From assembly GCA_945913025.1 (NCBI GenBank), contig CAMECJ010000003.1, positions 1 to 64,000 on the forward strand: a stretch of DNA of 64,000 bases, in the 5' to 3' direction. The stretch is from an uncultured Elusimicrobia bacterium (GTDB taxonomy: Bacteria > Elusimicrobiota > Elusimicrobia > Elusimicrobiales > Elusimicrobiaceae). Positions within the stretch are counted from its first letter, which is position 1. Every line of letters starts with the position of its first letter. The position numbers and the translations under genes were made by a program. Shown here one piece after another: positions 29,025 through 38,925 of this stretch. Below the pieces are notes generated by a model, which saw only the letters and a list, made by a program, of their open reading frames with translations, was not told where the DNA came from and ran no database searches.

Positions 29025-29480
29025 TTCGTAAGGTTCTTCTCTCTTTCCTGTAAGAGTTCTACAGAGCTTGTGCCCTTCAGTAGTATCCGGTATGCAAGCT
29101 AATTTTAAACTGTTTTTAGGATAAGCAATTGAATACGGTTTTCTATTATGACGGCAGACAGCCAGATACAAAAAAGAATAAGAACTCCCGCCAGCATCAA
29201 CAGCTCTGCACGAAAAATTTTTAGTGTTTTTAGAAGGGGGACCGCCATATGTTGTAGACTCGCCTGAAATATTAAAATCTAATTCATTTAAATCTTCAGC
29301 ATAATGCCCGTTAGCCATATAATACGCCTCTTGGGCTTGAAAAATTGTGCGACTAAGCATAACACCTTCCGCAGCACTGCTTTTCTCCACCGCTTTTTGA
29401 TACTGCGGCAGCGCCACAGCCGACAAAATACCGATAATTAGAACAACTACCAACAATTCTATAAGCGTAAAACCTTTCAT
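29019..29480 (-). CDS. Type IV pilin-like prepilin
   Basis: MKGFTLIELLVVVLIIGILSAVALPQYQKAVEKSSAAEGVMLSRTIFQAQEAYYMANGHY; start at the internal Met directly before the prepilin motif. Confidence 0.92.
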   Translation of the reverse strand: MKGFTLIELLVVVLIIGILSAVALPQYQKAVEKSSAAEGVMLSRTIFQAQEAYYMANGHYAEDLNELDFNISGESTTYGGPPSKNTKNFSCRAVDAGGSSYSFLYLAVCRHNRKPYSIAYPKNSLKLACIPDTTEGHKLCRTLTGKREEPYEF

Positions 29481-29595
29481 TTCGTTTTCTCCATTACAAA
29501 AGCTATCATGAGTCGCTTCTGCCCGGAATCTGCCAATTTTAACGAAATAAACCACAATCGGGAGATCCCACACAGAAATCCTGCGGAATAACCCT

Positions 29596-29623
29596 ATCGT
29601 ATCAAAAAAAAAAAACGGGTCAA
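29596..29623 (-). promoter_or_regulatory. Promoter upstream of pilin with T12 spacer (TTGACC-CG-T12-GA-TACGAT)
   Basis: Minus strand: -35 TTGACC (29623-29618), 16-nt spacer with 12 T, -10 TACGAT (29601-29596); matches 16986-17013. Confidence 0.65.
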
Positions 29624-29836
29624 GGCTGTCTTCTTATTTTTTCCCCGCCCTTTGCTCCGTTTATAAAAAGCGTTCTCTTTGGATAAGAAATTTTATTGTT
29701 TGAGCAAAGCGGGTTATAAAATTTCCCATAGAGAACTGCTTTTTATGGAGACAGGAGGGCGGTCTTTTTGTTTCTTTTTACTCTCCGATCCGGCGCCGCC
29801 AGAAAAAGAAAAAAGAAAATTTGTTACAATAAAGGT

Positions 29837-30541
29837 ATGCAGCCGCCTATTCATTTTGAGGAGCTGGACTCCACCAACACCTACCTGAAAAACAACCGCG
29901 CTTTATTGCCGCACGGCACCGCTGTATACACCGACAGGCAAACCGCCGGACGCGGACGCTTTAACCGTAAGTGGGTATCACAGGAAGGCGGTCTCTATTT
30001 TTCCATTTTACTCAAACCCAAAGATACCCGTTTTCTAGCCAACCTTACACAGCTGATGGCCGTTTCCGTCTGCCGCGCGCTAGAAGAACTGGGCGCCGAT
30101 CCCAAAATCAAATGGCCTAATGACGTACAAATAAACACGCAGAAAATCTGCGGGATTCTAAGCGAAGCCGTTACCGACAAAGGCCGCGTGGAAGCCGTAG
30201 TGATAGGCACGGGAGTAAATGTGGCACAAGAAGGACTTGATAAAATTGACCAACCCGCCACCTCACTTAAAGAACTGGGTATCCATACTACTAAAGAGCG
30301 CGTGTTGGACCTTGTATTGGAAGCTTTTTGGCAAGGTTATCCATCCTTAACGGAAAACGGATTTAAAACGATCCGCGCGGACTTTTTAAAACGCTTTGCC
30401 GCGCTTGGCAAAGAAGTAACCGTCAAAAACGGCGAAAAAACGATTTCCGGCACGGCGCAGAACGTATCCCCCGACGGGACGCTTATCCTGCGCACCGCTT
30501 CCGGCACGGAAGAAATCTATATAGGAGACTTAATCGTATGA
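29837..30541 (+). CDS. birA: Biotin-[acetyl-CoA-carboxylase] ligase BirA-like
   Basis: IHFEELDSTNTYLKNN, TAGRGRFNRKWVSQEGGLYFSILL, IKWPNDVQINTQKICGIL. Confidence 0.94.
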   Translation: MQPPIHFEELDSTNTYLKNNRALLPHGTAVYTDRQTAGRGRFNRKWVSQEGGLYFSILLKPKDTRFLANLTQLMAVSVCRALEELGADPKIKWPNDVQINTQKICGILSEAVTDKGRVEAVVIGTGVNVAQEGLDKIDQPATSLKELGIHTTKERVLDLVLEAFWQGYPSLTENGFKTIRADFLKRFAALGKEVTVKNGEKTISGTAQNVSPDGTLILRTASGTEEIYIGDLIV

Positions 30542-30750
30542 TTGCAGATAATTTACTGATGCAGTCCGTCAACATTACCGTAATCGGGATGACAATCGTG
30601 TTTACGTTTCTGCTGATATTGGTATGCATTGTATTTATACTGGGGATATTAAACCGGTGGGCGGAAAAATATTTTCCGCAGGAAACGGGGGCGGACGGCG
30701 CCGCGTTGGCCGTGGCGATTGCCGCCGCCAAAAGATTTCAAAGCAGATAA
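30538..30750 (+). CDS. Oxaloacetate decarboxylase gamma chain-like (OadG)
   Basis: Single-TM small protein ITVIGMTIVFTFLLILVCIVFILGIL directly upstream of alpha and beta subunits. Confidence 0.75.
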   Translation: MIADNLLMQSVNITVIGMTIVFTFLLILVCIVFILGILNRWAEKYFPQETGADGAALAVAIAAAKRFQSR

Positions 30751-30771
30751 TTTATTTAGGGGAACAACATT

Positions 30772-32574
30772 ATGAAAAAAATTAACTTTATGCTGACTGC
30801 GTTCCGCGACGGCTTTCAGTCCGTCTACGGTGCGCGCGTACTTACCAAAGATTTTATGCCGGCGGTGGAAGCCGCGCGGCACGCCGGAATTACCCACATG
30901 GAATTTGGCGGCGGCGCGCGTTTTCAGGCGCTTTTCTTTTATTGCAACGAAAATGCGTTTGATATGATGGACACGTTCCGCAAAACCGCAGGGCCGGACG
31001 CCAACTTGCAAACCCTTGCCCGCGGCGTAAACGTGGTGGGTTTGGAAAGCCAGTCCTCGGACGTTATCAAAGCCCACGCCCAGCTGTTTAAAAAACACGG
31101 CACCACCACCATTCGCAACTTTGACGCGCTTAACGATGTCAATAACCTCATTTACTCCGGTCAGTGTATTCACGACGCGGGCCTCAAACACGAAGTCTGC
31201 GTAACGATGATGTCCTTGGCCCCGGGCTGGGATTCCACGGGTAAAATTCATACCGAAGAGTTTTACGAAAAAGTCCTGCGCGACATTTTAAAATCCGGCG
31301 TTCCGTTTGACTCTGTCTGCTTCAAAGACGCGTCCGGCACCTCCACGCCGCATACCGTCGGAAAAACGATTGCTATGGCGCGGCGCGTATTGCCCGAAGG
31401 CACCAAAATCGTTTTCCACACGCACGAAACGGCGGGCAATTCCATCGCCTGCTGCTTGGAAGCCATTAAAGCGGGCGCGGACTCTCTTGATTTGTCTATG
31501 CGCCCCACGTCCGGCGGCACCTGCCAGCCTGATATTTTAACGATGTGGCACGCCTTGCGCGGCACCGAATACACCTTGGACATTGACCCCAAGAAAATTC
31601 AGGAAGCCGAAAACGTATTCCAAGATTGTATGAGCAAATACTTCCTCCCGCCCGAAGCCACCTCGGTCAACCCGATTATCCCGTTCTCCCCGCTCCCGGG
31701 CGGTGCGCTGACAGCCAACACCCAAATGATGCGCGACAACGGCACCTTCAATAAATTCCCCGAAGTGGTAAAAGCGATGGGTGAATGCGTCAAGCTCGGC
31801 GGTTTCGGCACGTCCGTCACCCCTGTTTCCCAGTTTTATTTCCAACAGGCGTACAGCAACGTAATGTCCGGCCCATGGAAAAAAATTACCCCCGGTTACG
31901 GCAAAATGGTGTTGGGTTATTTTGGCAAAACACCGGTGGAACCCGATCCGGAAGTGGTAAAAACCGCCAGCGAACAGCTAGGGTTGGAACCCACTACAAA
32001 AACACCGCTTGAACTCAACGACGCAGACCCGAAAAAAGGCCTTAAAGTAGCCGAAGCAAAATTGAAAGAAGCAGGTCTGCCGGTAACGGATGAAAATACT
32101 TTCATCGTGGCCACCTGCGCCGACAAAGGGATTTTGTTTCTAAAAGGCGAAGCCAAAGTAAACGGAATCCGCTGGGCAGCCGACCTGAAGAAAACCGAAT
32201 GTGCAAAAGCGGCCAACGGCCCCGTTAAAGTAACCGTGGACGGCAAAGCGTACGAAGTGTCGTTTGAAAACGATACCACCGCCGTCGTCAACGGCAAACG
32301 CTACGCTGTGGGAACTGCCGCAAGCGAAACCAAAGCCGCCGCTCCCGCCGCAGCTAACGGTGCGGGCGCAACGGTAGCCTCTCCTATGCCGGGAGCCGTA
32401 TTGCGCCTGAGCGTAAAAGAAGGCGACCGCGTCAACGAAGGACAGGAAATTATCGTGCTGGAAGCAATGAAAATGGAAACCCCCGTTTCCGCTCCCGCGG
32501 CCGGCGTGATTCACTTCCTCGTCAAACAAGGCGACCAAGTGCAAACGGGTCATACGCTTGCGGAAATCAAATAG
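30772..32574 (+). CDS. Biotin-containing carboxyltransferase alpha subunit (OadA/PycB-like), divergent
   Basis: FRDGFQSVYGARVLTKDFMPAVEAARHAGITHMEFGGGARFQ; HTHETAGNSIACCLEAIKAGADSLDLSMRPTSGGTCQPD; biotinyl domain VLEAMKMETPVSAPAAG. Confidence 0.9.
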   Translation: MKKINFMLTAFRDGFQSVYGARVLTKDFMPAVEAARHAGITHMEFGGGARFQALFFYCNENAFDMMDTFRKTAGPDANLQTLARGVNVVGLESQSSDVIKAHAQLFKKHGTTTIRNFDALNDVNNLIYSGQCIHDAGLKHEVCVTMMSLAPGWDSTGKIHTEEFYEKVLRDILKSGVPFDSVCFKDASGTSTPHTVGKTIAMARRVLPEGTKIVFHTHETAGNSIACCLEAIKAGADSLDLSMRPTSGGTCQPDILTMWHALRGTEYTLDIDPKKIQEAENVFQDCMSKYFLPPEATSVNPIIPFSPLPGGALTANTQMMRDNGTFNKFPEVVKAMGECVKLGGFGTSVTPVSQFYFQQAYSNVMSGPWKKITPGYGKMVLGYFGKTPVEPDPEVVKTASEQLGLEPTTKTPLELNDADPKKGLKVAEAKLKEAGLPVTDENTFIVATCADKGILFLKGEAKVNGIRWAADLKKTECAKAANGPVKVTVDGKAYEVSFENDTTAVVNGKRYAVGTAASETKAAAPAAANGAGATVASPMPGAVLRLSVKEGDRVNEGQEIIVLEAMKMETPVSAPAAGVIHFLVKQGDQVQTGHTLAEIK

Positions 32575-32580
32575 GAGTTT

Positions 32581-33753
32581 TTGATTATGGAAATTTTAGA
32601 CTCTTTAACAAAAGTGGCCCAATCCACCGCGCTGTATGCAATTACGTGGCAACAGTTGGTAATGATGGCTGTGTGCTGTTTCCTGTTGTGGCTGGGCATT
32701 AAAAAGCAGTTTGAACCGCTTCTGCTGGTGCCGATTGCGTTTGGCGGCCTATTGGCCAATATCCCTATGCCCCCGGGCGAAGCAATTGCCGGCCCTGCGG
32801 GTTTTTTGGGTATTGTGTTTAACTTCGGGATAAACACCGGCCTCTTCCCGCTGTTTATCTTTATGGCCGTTGGCGCGATGACAGACTTCGGTCCGCTGAT
32901 TGCCAACCCGAAAATGGCCTTGTTGGGCGGCGCGGCGCAGTTTGGTATTTTTGCCACACTGATTGGCGCAATTGGACTTTCGTACATTCACTTTGGGGAC
33001 GTACAACCTTTTGCATTCGGCCTTAAAGAAGCGGCCTCCATCGGCATTATCGGCGGAGCGGACGGCCCGACTTCTATTTATGTAACGTCGCGAATGGCGC
33101 CAGACTTGCTTGGCGCTATCGCCGTAGCGGCGTATTCGTATATGGCTTTGGTGCCGATTATCCAACCGCCTATTATGAAACTCCTAACCACAGACGCGGA
33201 ACGCAAAATCCGTATGACACAGGCGCGCCCCGTTTCCAAACGAGAGAAAATCCTGTTCCCGATTGTGATTCTTCTGCTCTGCGCGCTCCTCTTGCCGTCC
33301 GCCGCGCCCTTAATCGGCGCGCTGACGTTCGGTAACTTGGTAAAAGAATCCGGTGTAGCGGAACGCTTGTCCAAAACGCTTCAAAACGAGTTTTGCAACA
33401 TTGTTACCATTCTGTTGGGTTTATCCGTAGGCTCCAAATTGCAGGCCGACCACTTTTTGGTAACGGAAACGCTGGGGATCTTGCTACTGGGCATTATTGC
33501 GTTCTCCATCGCTACAGCGTCCGGCGTGCTGCTCGCCAAACTGATGAACGTCTTCAGTAAAACGAAGATTAATCCTCTTATCGGATCGGCGGGCGTATCG
33601 GCGGTGCCGATGGCCGCGCGCGTGTCCAATAAAGTGGGGTTGGAATACGATAAACAGAACTATTTGTTGATGCACGCTATGGGCCCAAACGTGGCCGGAG
33701 TCATCGGCAGTGCGGTGGCGGCGGGCGTGCTGCTGTCGCTGCTTGGCAAATAA
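32581..33753 (+). CDS. oadB: Na+-translocating decarboxylase beta subunit (OadB-like)
   Basis: [16 protein letters not shown]-like region, [69 protein letters not shown]. Confidence 0.95.
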   Translation: MIMEILDSLTKVAQSTALYAITWQQLVMMAVCCFLLWLGIKKQFEPLLLVPIAFGGLLANIPMPPGEAIAGPAGFLGIVFNFGINTGLFPLFIFMAVGAMTDFGPLIANPKMALLGGAAQFGIFATLIGAIGLSYIHFGDVQPFAFGLKEAASIGIIGGADGPTSIYVTSRMAPDLLGAIAVAAYSYMALVPIIQPPIMKLLTTDAERKIRMTQARPVSKREKILFPIVILLLCALLLPSAAPLIGALTFGNLVKESGVAERLSKTLQNEFCNIVTILLGLSVGSKLQADHFLVTETLGILLLGIIAFSIATASGVLLAKLMNVFSKTKINPLIGSAGVSAVPMAARVSNKVGLEYDKQNYLLMHAMGPNVAGVIGSAVAAGVLLSLLGK

Positions 33754-33766
33754 GTTTTAAAAAACC

Positions 33767-33797
33767 AAAACCCCCGCTCAAAAGAGCGGGGGTTTTT
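33767..33797 (+). terminator. Rho-independent terminator after the decarboxylase operon
   Basis: AACCCCCGCTC-aaaa-GAGCGGGGGTTTTT. Confidence 0.85.
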
Positions 33798-34281
33798 ATA
33801 AATACCTTACAGAATACCCCGTGCTTTGGCCTGGGGATGAATGCAAATCCCGCAACAAGAAAACGGAGTTTTCTTCTTGTCTGTTTGTGGTGGGCAAAAT
33901 CAAGCGAAGCTGATATTTTGGAGCAAAAGAAGCCACGGGTGGAAACCCGGGGAGTTTCACAAAATCACCCGCCAATATTCCGGCAGTCAATACAAACAAG
34001 ATGCACCACAATATATAAACGGTTTTAATGTATTTGGGCCGCTTTACAGGCAACAATAACGCCAGCACAAGCGGAGCGCAAAAGAGCGAAACAATCGACA
34101 AATCAAAACGGATACCTTGTATAAACCCGCGACAGACCTCTGCCGCTGTCAAAGAAGCAAAAACGGGATGATAAAATATACCGCGCCGCCAAAAAAACGA
34201 TTAAAACAGCACAAACCACGCCGGAATCAACTTCAACTTAAAATGTAAATCCTGCCAGCATTTTAATCCGACATTACCCAT
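33796..34281 (-). pseudogene. Truncated membrane-domain remnant resembling an LTA-synthase/sulfatase-type N-terminus
   Basis: In-frame reading MGNVGLKCWQDLHFKLKLIPAWFVLF*SFFWRRGIFYHPVFASLTAAEVCRGFIQGIRFDLSIVSLFCAPLVLALLLPVKR..., with TAA at 34201-34203 and no catalytic domain downstream. Confidence 0.6.
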
Positions 34282-34376
34282 AGCGCACATTTACAATCCC
34301 CCTTAACACTGCAATTCATTCAGCTTCCCTTTTGCCGCTTATACAAAGGGCGTTCTCTGTGATCTTGTAAATTGTT

Positions 34377-35036
34377 CTAGGCGGAAATTTTTACGCCCAA
34401 GCGCGGGCAAAAACCCGCCAAGGTGCATTTCGAACACTCCGGCTTGCGCGCGTTGCACACCTGCCGTCCGTGCAGAATAAGCGCGATGGCAATCCAACCC
34501 CAGTATTCGTACGGAATAATTTTCGTCAAATCTTTTTCCACCTTCACGGGATCGGTCTGTTTGGTAAACCCCAGACGAAACGATAACCGCTTTACGTGCG
34601 TATCCACCACAATACCGGCGGGTTTCTTAAAATAATCACCCAACATCACGTTAGCCGTTTTGCGCGCTACCCCGCGAAGCGACAATAAATCTTCCATATT
34701 TTGCGGCACCTCGCCGCCGAACACCTCGCACAACCGCTTGGAAGATTCAATCAAAGACAATGCCTTGGAATGATAAAATCCGGCGGAGTGAATAATTTCT
34801 TCCACCTCTTTGATATCGGCGCCCGCCAAGTCCTTCACAGTGGGATATTTTTTGAACAAGTGCGGCGTAATGGTATTCACGCGCGCGTCCGTACATTGGG
34901 CGGACAAAATAACGGCGCACAGCAGCTGCCAAGCGTTCTTGTGATGAAGCGGAATAACGTGTTTGGGATACAATCTTTTAAGTTGTTTGACGACAGCCAG
35001 CGCATGCGTTTCAAACGCGTTTGTTTTAGCGGACAT
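34377..35036 (-). CDS. nth: Endonuclease III
   Basis: LLCAVILSAQCTDARVN, LRGVARKTANVMLGDYF, VDTHVKRLSFRLGF, CNARKPECSKCTLAGFC Fe-S cluster. Confidence 0.96.
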   Translation of the reverse strand: MSAKTNAFETHALAVVKQLKRLYPKHVIPLHHKNAWQLLCAVILSAQCTDARVNTITPHLFKKYPTVKDLAGADIKEVEEIIHSAGFYHSKALSLIESSKRLCEVFGGEVPQNMEDLLSLRGVARKTANVMLGDYFKKPAGIVVDTHVKRLSFRLGFTKQTDPVKVEKDLTKIIPYEYWGWIAIALILHGRQVCNARKPECSKCTLAGFCPRLGVKISA

Positions 35037-35844
35037 CTTTTATCCCCCATTTGGAATAAATATAACTCCCTGCCAGACAAATTAAATTGATAAGAATAAT
35101 CGTTGCGCCGGACGGAATATTAAGCACAAACGATAAATATACCCCCGTCCACACGCTCCCCACCCCAAAACACGCAGCCAACCACAACACCTGCCTAAAC
35201 GTGCGCGACACCAAAAGCGCGCTGACGGGCGGAATAATGATCAGTGCGGAAATCAAAAAAATCCCCACCACTTTAAACGCCAATACCACGGCTATGGACG
35301 TTACCATCACCAATGCTGTATTGACCGTTCCGGCGCGTACGCCGCGCGTACGGGCAAAAGGCTCGTCAAAACAGACGGACGTTAAATCGCGGTAAAAATA
35401 AACAAGGCCGAATAGTACGGCGGCAAGCAAAAGGCCGCACAGTACGGCTTCGGAGAAGGTAACCGTCAAAATACTGCCGAATAAATAACCCAGCAAATCG
35501 GTATTAAAACCGCCCGCAAAAGCCGTAATCATCAGCCCGACGGACAGCCCCGCCGCGCTGACGATGCCGATAGCCGCGTCGCCGTAGATTTTAAACTTTT
35601 GCGCCAGCTTCATAATGCCCAGAGAAGACACCATCACCACCGGAACCGACATATACACCGGATTGGCGGAAGTTAAAAGAGCCACCGCCACGCCCGTCAA
35701 ACACACATGGCTCATTCCGTCACCGATCAGCGACAAGCGTTTAAGCACCAAAAACACCCCCAAGAGCGCACACGATGCCGCCGCAAAACTGCCGGCAATC
35801 AGTCCGCGCTGCACGAACCCGTAACTTAAAAATTCTCCAATCAT
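35026..35844 (-). CDS. Zn/Mn-type metal ABC transporter permease
   Basis: FVQRGLIAGSFAAASCALLGVFLVLKRLSLIGDGMSHVCLTGVA; ABC-3 family. Confidence 0.92.
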   Translation of the reverse strand: MIGEFLSYGFVQRGLIAGSFAAASCALLGVFLVLKRLSLIGDGMSHVCLTGVAVALLTSANPVYMSVPVVMVSSLGIMKLAQKFKIYGDAAIGIVSAAGLSVGLMITAFAGGFNTDLLGYLFGSILTVTFSEAVLCGLLLAAVLFGLVYFYRDLTSVCFDEPFARTRGVRAGTVNTALVMVTSIAVVLAFKVVGIFLISALIIIPPVSALLVSRTFRQVLWLAACFGVGSVWTGVYLSFVLNIPSGATIILINLICLAGSYIYSKWGIKDVR

Positions 35845-36629
35845 TTGTGTTTCTCCCCGCACGAACAACCCAGCGGACAATGTCCGTGGTTGTGTAAATG
35901 GTCAATAGTATGTTGAGCAAACGCGCCCAGTTTTTGGGCCACTTTATCAGACTTGCAAAATTCCTCTTTCGTGCCGAAAAACACGAGTGTTTTATCCACA
36001 TACATAAATTTGGAAATATACTTGCCCACCTCGCCCGTATCGTGCGTGATGAGCAGAATAGTTACGCCGCATTTTTCGTTTAACTCGCCCAAGAGGTCAA
36101 AAAACATTTCGCGCGACGAAGCGTCGAGCGCGGTAGACGGTTCGTCCAAAATCAAAAGTTCGGGTTTGCTGACGATGGCGCGCGCCAATAAAACGCGCTG
36201 CTGCTGACCGACAGACAAATCGTGGAAAATCCGCCCCGCATATTCACGCGTGCGCGTCTGGCGCATTACTTCGTGCACTTCCTTCAGCTCCGCGCGCAGC
36301 ACATCAGCCCCGCGCCGCGGCGGCAGGCCCATCAACACCACCTCTTCGGCTGAAATAGGGAAGCGGCTCTGCGATACGGGGCTTTTCTGCGCCAGATAGC
36401 CGATTTTCTGCCAGTCTTTAAACTTGGCAAGCGGCGTACCGAACAGCGCGATTTTTCCCGCTCCTTTTTCAAGCCCCAGTAAGAGTTTTAACAACGTCGT
36501 TTTTCCCCCGCCGTTCGGGCCGATCAGCCCCACATAATCGCCGGACGTTATATTGAAAGAAACGTCTTCCAAAACGGGCGTACGCGTATACGCAAAACGC
36601 AGGTTTTCCGCGCGGATTACGCTTTGCAT
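35841..36629 (-). CDS. Zn/Mn-type metal ABC transporter ATP-binding protein
   Basis: VGLIGPNGGGKTTLLKLLLGL, LSVGQQQRVLLARAIVSKPELLILDEPSTALD; His-rich C-term. Confidence 0.94.
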   Translation of the reverse strand: MQSVIRAENLRFAYTRTPVLEDVSFNITSGDYVGLIGPNGGGKTTLLKLLLGLEKGAGKIALFGTPLAKFKDWQKIGYLAQKSPVSQSRFPISAEEVVLMGLPPRRGADVLRAELKEVHEVMRQTRTREYAGRIFHDLSVGQQQRVLLARAIVSKPELLILDEPSTALDASSREMFFDLLGELNEKCGVTILLITHDTGEVGKYISKFMYVDKTLVFFGTKEEFCKSDKVAQKLGAFAQHTIDHLHNHGHCPLGCSCGEKHK

Positions 36630-37501
36630 TCAAGCCCCCTTTTCAAACTTTCCAAATTCCGGCGCATCAGATCTATATACGTCACTCCGCGGGCAAAATC
36701 TTCTTTACTGACGTGCTCCACCGTGTAAAGCGGTAAAATCTGCGCGCCCGTTTCTTCCGCCACGGCGGCGGACAGACGCGGAGATAAAGTTTCTTCGGTA
36801 AAAATGGTTTTTACGTTTTTTTGGCGGATAAATTTAACCAACTCCGCCAACTTGCGCGCCGAATGTTCCCCGTCGTGGGAGGATCCCGCTAACGCCGAAA
36901 GCGAAAGGTGGTATCTCTGTGCCAGATTTTTAAACGCCAAATGCCCGATGTGCACCACTTCTCTCGTGCGGCAATCCGCAAGCGCGCGTTGATAATCTGC
37001 GTCCAACGCGGCGAGTTCCGTTTGAAAAGCGTCTAAATTTTGCCGGTAAAACGCTTGGTTTTGCGGATCTTTCTCCGACAACGCCCCCGCCAGTGCAGCG
37101 GCAATTTTTCCGGCATTATTAAAATCCATCCACACGTGCGGATCCTCTGACTGCACGGCCAATGCCGCAGCCTCCACCGCAAGCGTCTCCGGTCCCGAAG
37201 CCGACAACACGTCTTTTGCCCACGGTTCGAGACGCGGCGACACATACACAAATACATCCGCGCGGCGAACGGCCACCATATCGCCCGGGGCGGGCTCAAA
37301 AGAATGAGGCTCGGCATTGGCCGGCAGCAACATGGAAAGCGCAATTTTATCTCCGCCGATTTGTCTGGCAAGCGTATACGGCACATAACCCGAAACGACT
37401 ACGGACGTCTTGCCGTCCTTCTGAATTTGCGGTCGGGAAAAACCCCAATATAAAAGGCCGAGCACAAGAAAAACGATCAATGCAAAAAATGTTTTTTTCA
37501 T
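36617..37501 (-). CDS. Zn/Mn-type metal ABC transporter substrate-binding protein (ZnuA-like)
   Basis: ANAEPHSFEPAPGDMVAVRRADVFVYVSPRLEPW, DPHVWMDFNNAGKIA, GSSHDGEHSARKLAELVKFIRQKNVKTIFTEETLSPRLSAAVAEETG. Confidence 0.92.
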   Translation of the reverse strand: MKKTFFALIVFLVLGLLYWGFSRPQIQKDGKTSVVVSGYVPYTLARQIGGDKIALSMLLPANAEPHSFEPAPGDMVAVRRADVFVYVSPRLEPWAKDVLSASGPETLAVEAAALAVQSEDPHVWMDFNNAGKIAAALAGALSEKDPQNQAFYRQNLDAFQTELAALDADYQRALADCRTREVVHIGHLAFKNLAQRYHLSLSALAGSSHDGEHSARKLAELVKFIRQKNVKTIFTEETLSPRLSAAVAEETGAQILPLYTVEHVSKEDFARGVTYIDLMRRNLESLKRGLECKA

Positions 37502-37720
37502 TCTTTTCTCCTTATTTTATATTATACGATTTCCCGACCGCACGCGTACGGCCAGTTATTGACGCAGGCATTAGACCCCAAAAGGCAAAATACAGGATGA
37601 CGACAAAAAATCGGTAGATTCCCGACTACAACCTCGGGAATGACATTGTAGATGATTATATGATTTTTCAAAACCGCTCCGTATTGCGCGGACGAGTTAC
37701 CCAAAAAACGAATAACGACT

Positions 37721-37746
37721 GGATCCTGAAACAAGTTCAGGATGAC
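37721..37746. repeat. Palindromic REP-like repeat unit
   Basis: ATCCTGAA-acaag-TTCAGGAT followed by GAC; same unit with compensated substitutions at 16659-16685. Confidence 0.7.
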
Positions 37747-37785
37747 CCTATATAACATACAGAATAACATTGCATAGCTTCGGCT

Positions 37786-37892
37786 GGTTTTTCAGATTTG
37801 AGCTAAATTTGCGTTGCCAGTTGCCCGAAGAAGTACTGCTAGGTACGCTGAGTGGCAAGGGAACGCAAAGTTAGCCAAATGTGGAAAATGGT
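37786..37892. repeat. Large imperfect inverted repeat in intergenic region
   Basis: ATTTGAGCTAAATTTGCGTTGCCAGTTGCC (37796-37824) pairs imperfectly with GGCAAGGGAACGCAAAGTTAGCCAAAT (37854-37880). Confidence 0.65.
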
Positions 37893-37907
37893 TGCCCGTA
37901 AAAGCAA

Positions 37908-37953
37908 CAAGGGATAAGAAATATCTCTTTCTTATCCCTTGTGCGGAAATCGC
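37908..37953. terminator. Hairpin/terminator-like inverted repeat
   Basis: ACAAGGGATAAGAAA-tatc-TCTTTCTTATCCCTTGT. Confidence 0.5.
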
Positions 37954-38022
37954 AACTTAACATCAGCCGTTTATCCAATTAAATTTTCTATAATATTATA
38001 AAGGAGAACTATTTTAATCATT

Positions 38023-38925
38023 ATGGGATATATCCTCGCCGTCTGCCTGGCCCTCTGCTGGGGAACCGCCCCGCTGGCCACCAAATATATTGTATCCGCC
38101 CTGCCCCCCGTATGGGGAACGTTCTTCCGCGTTCTTGCGGGACTGCTGTTTTTTACCGTTTTATACGCCGCGCAACGCAAAAGTTTATATTTGCCGCTGC
38201 GCCGCGCGTGGAAACCCGCGCTGTTGGGGTTTACCCTTATTTTGTTCCCGTTTGCAGCCTTGTCGTGGGGACAGCGTTTTGTGGCGCCTACCGTGGGAGG
38301 TATTTTTTACGGCACCGTACCGATTTGGTCGTTTATTGCGGCCGGAATTTTTTTAAAAGGAGAGGACCGCTTTACCCTAAGAAGAACCATCGGCGTACTG
38401 TTTGGCCTTATCGGTATGTGGACGGTAATGTGGCCGATGGTGTCAGCCGGAGCCGCTTCGCTGGAAGGCAACCCGAACGCCGTCTACGGCTGTGCGGCGT
38501 TTATTTTGATGACATGGTCTTTGGGGATGGGCGGCGTGCTCATTAAAAAAATTATGGTGGACGAACACGCCATGACGCCGCAAGCCAATACATTTTACCA
38601 ATACTTTTTTTCCGCCGTAATTTTGCTGATTTCGGCGTTTATGTTTGAACAAGTTCCGGCGGCCTCCGCCTTCAGCGCAAAAGTAACGCTGGCTATTCTG
38701 GCAGCGGGCGTATTGTCGTCTGCGGTAGCTTTCTTATTAATGGTGGCTTTAGTCCGGCGCTGGGGCGCCACGCGTATGGCCGCGGTGGCGTATTTTTCCC
38801 CCGTGGTGGCAATGGGAGGAGATTTTATCGTCTACGGACGAATTCCGTCCGGCGCGGAAGCGTGCGGGCTGCTGCTTATTTTTATAGGGCTTTTTTTAAT
38901 TCAAAAGAAAGTGGACGCAAAGTAG
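38023..38925 (+). CDS. DMT/EamA-family transporter
   Basis: ALCWGTAPLATKYIVSALPPVWGTFFRVLAGLLFF; two EamA repeats. Confidence 0.9.
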   Translation: MGYILAVCLALCWGTAPLATKYIVSALPPVWGTFFRVLAGLLFFTVLYAAQRKSLYLPLRRAWKPALLGFTLILFPFAALSWGQRFVAPTVGGIFYGTVPIWSFIAAGIFLKGEDRFTLRRTIGVLFGLIGMWTVMWPMVSAGAASLEGNPNAVYGCAAFILMTWSLGMGGVLIKKIMVDEHAMTPQANTFYQYFFSAVILLISAFMFEQVPAASAFSAKVTLAILAAGVLSSAVAFLLMVALVRRWGATRMAAVAYFSPVVAMGGDFIVYGRIPSGAEACGLLLIFIGLFLIQKKVDAK

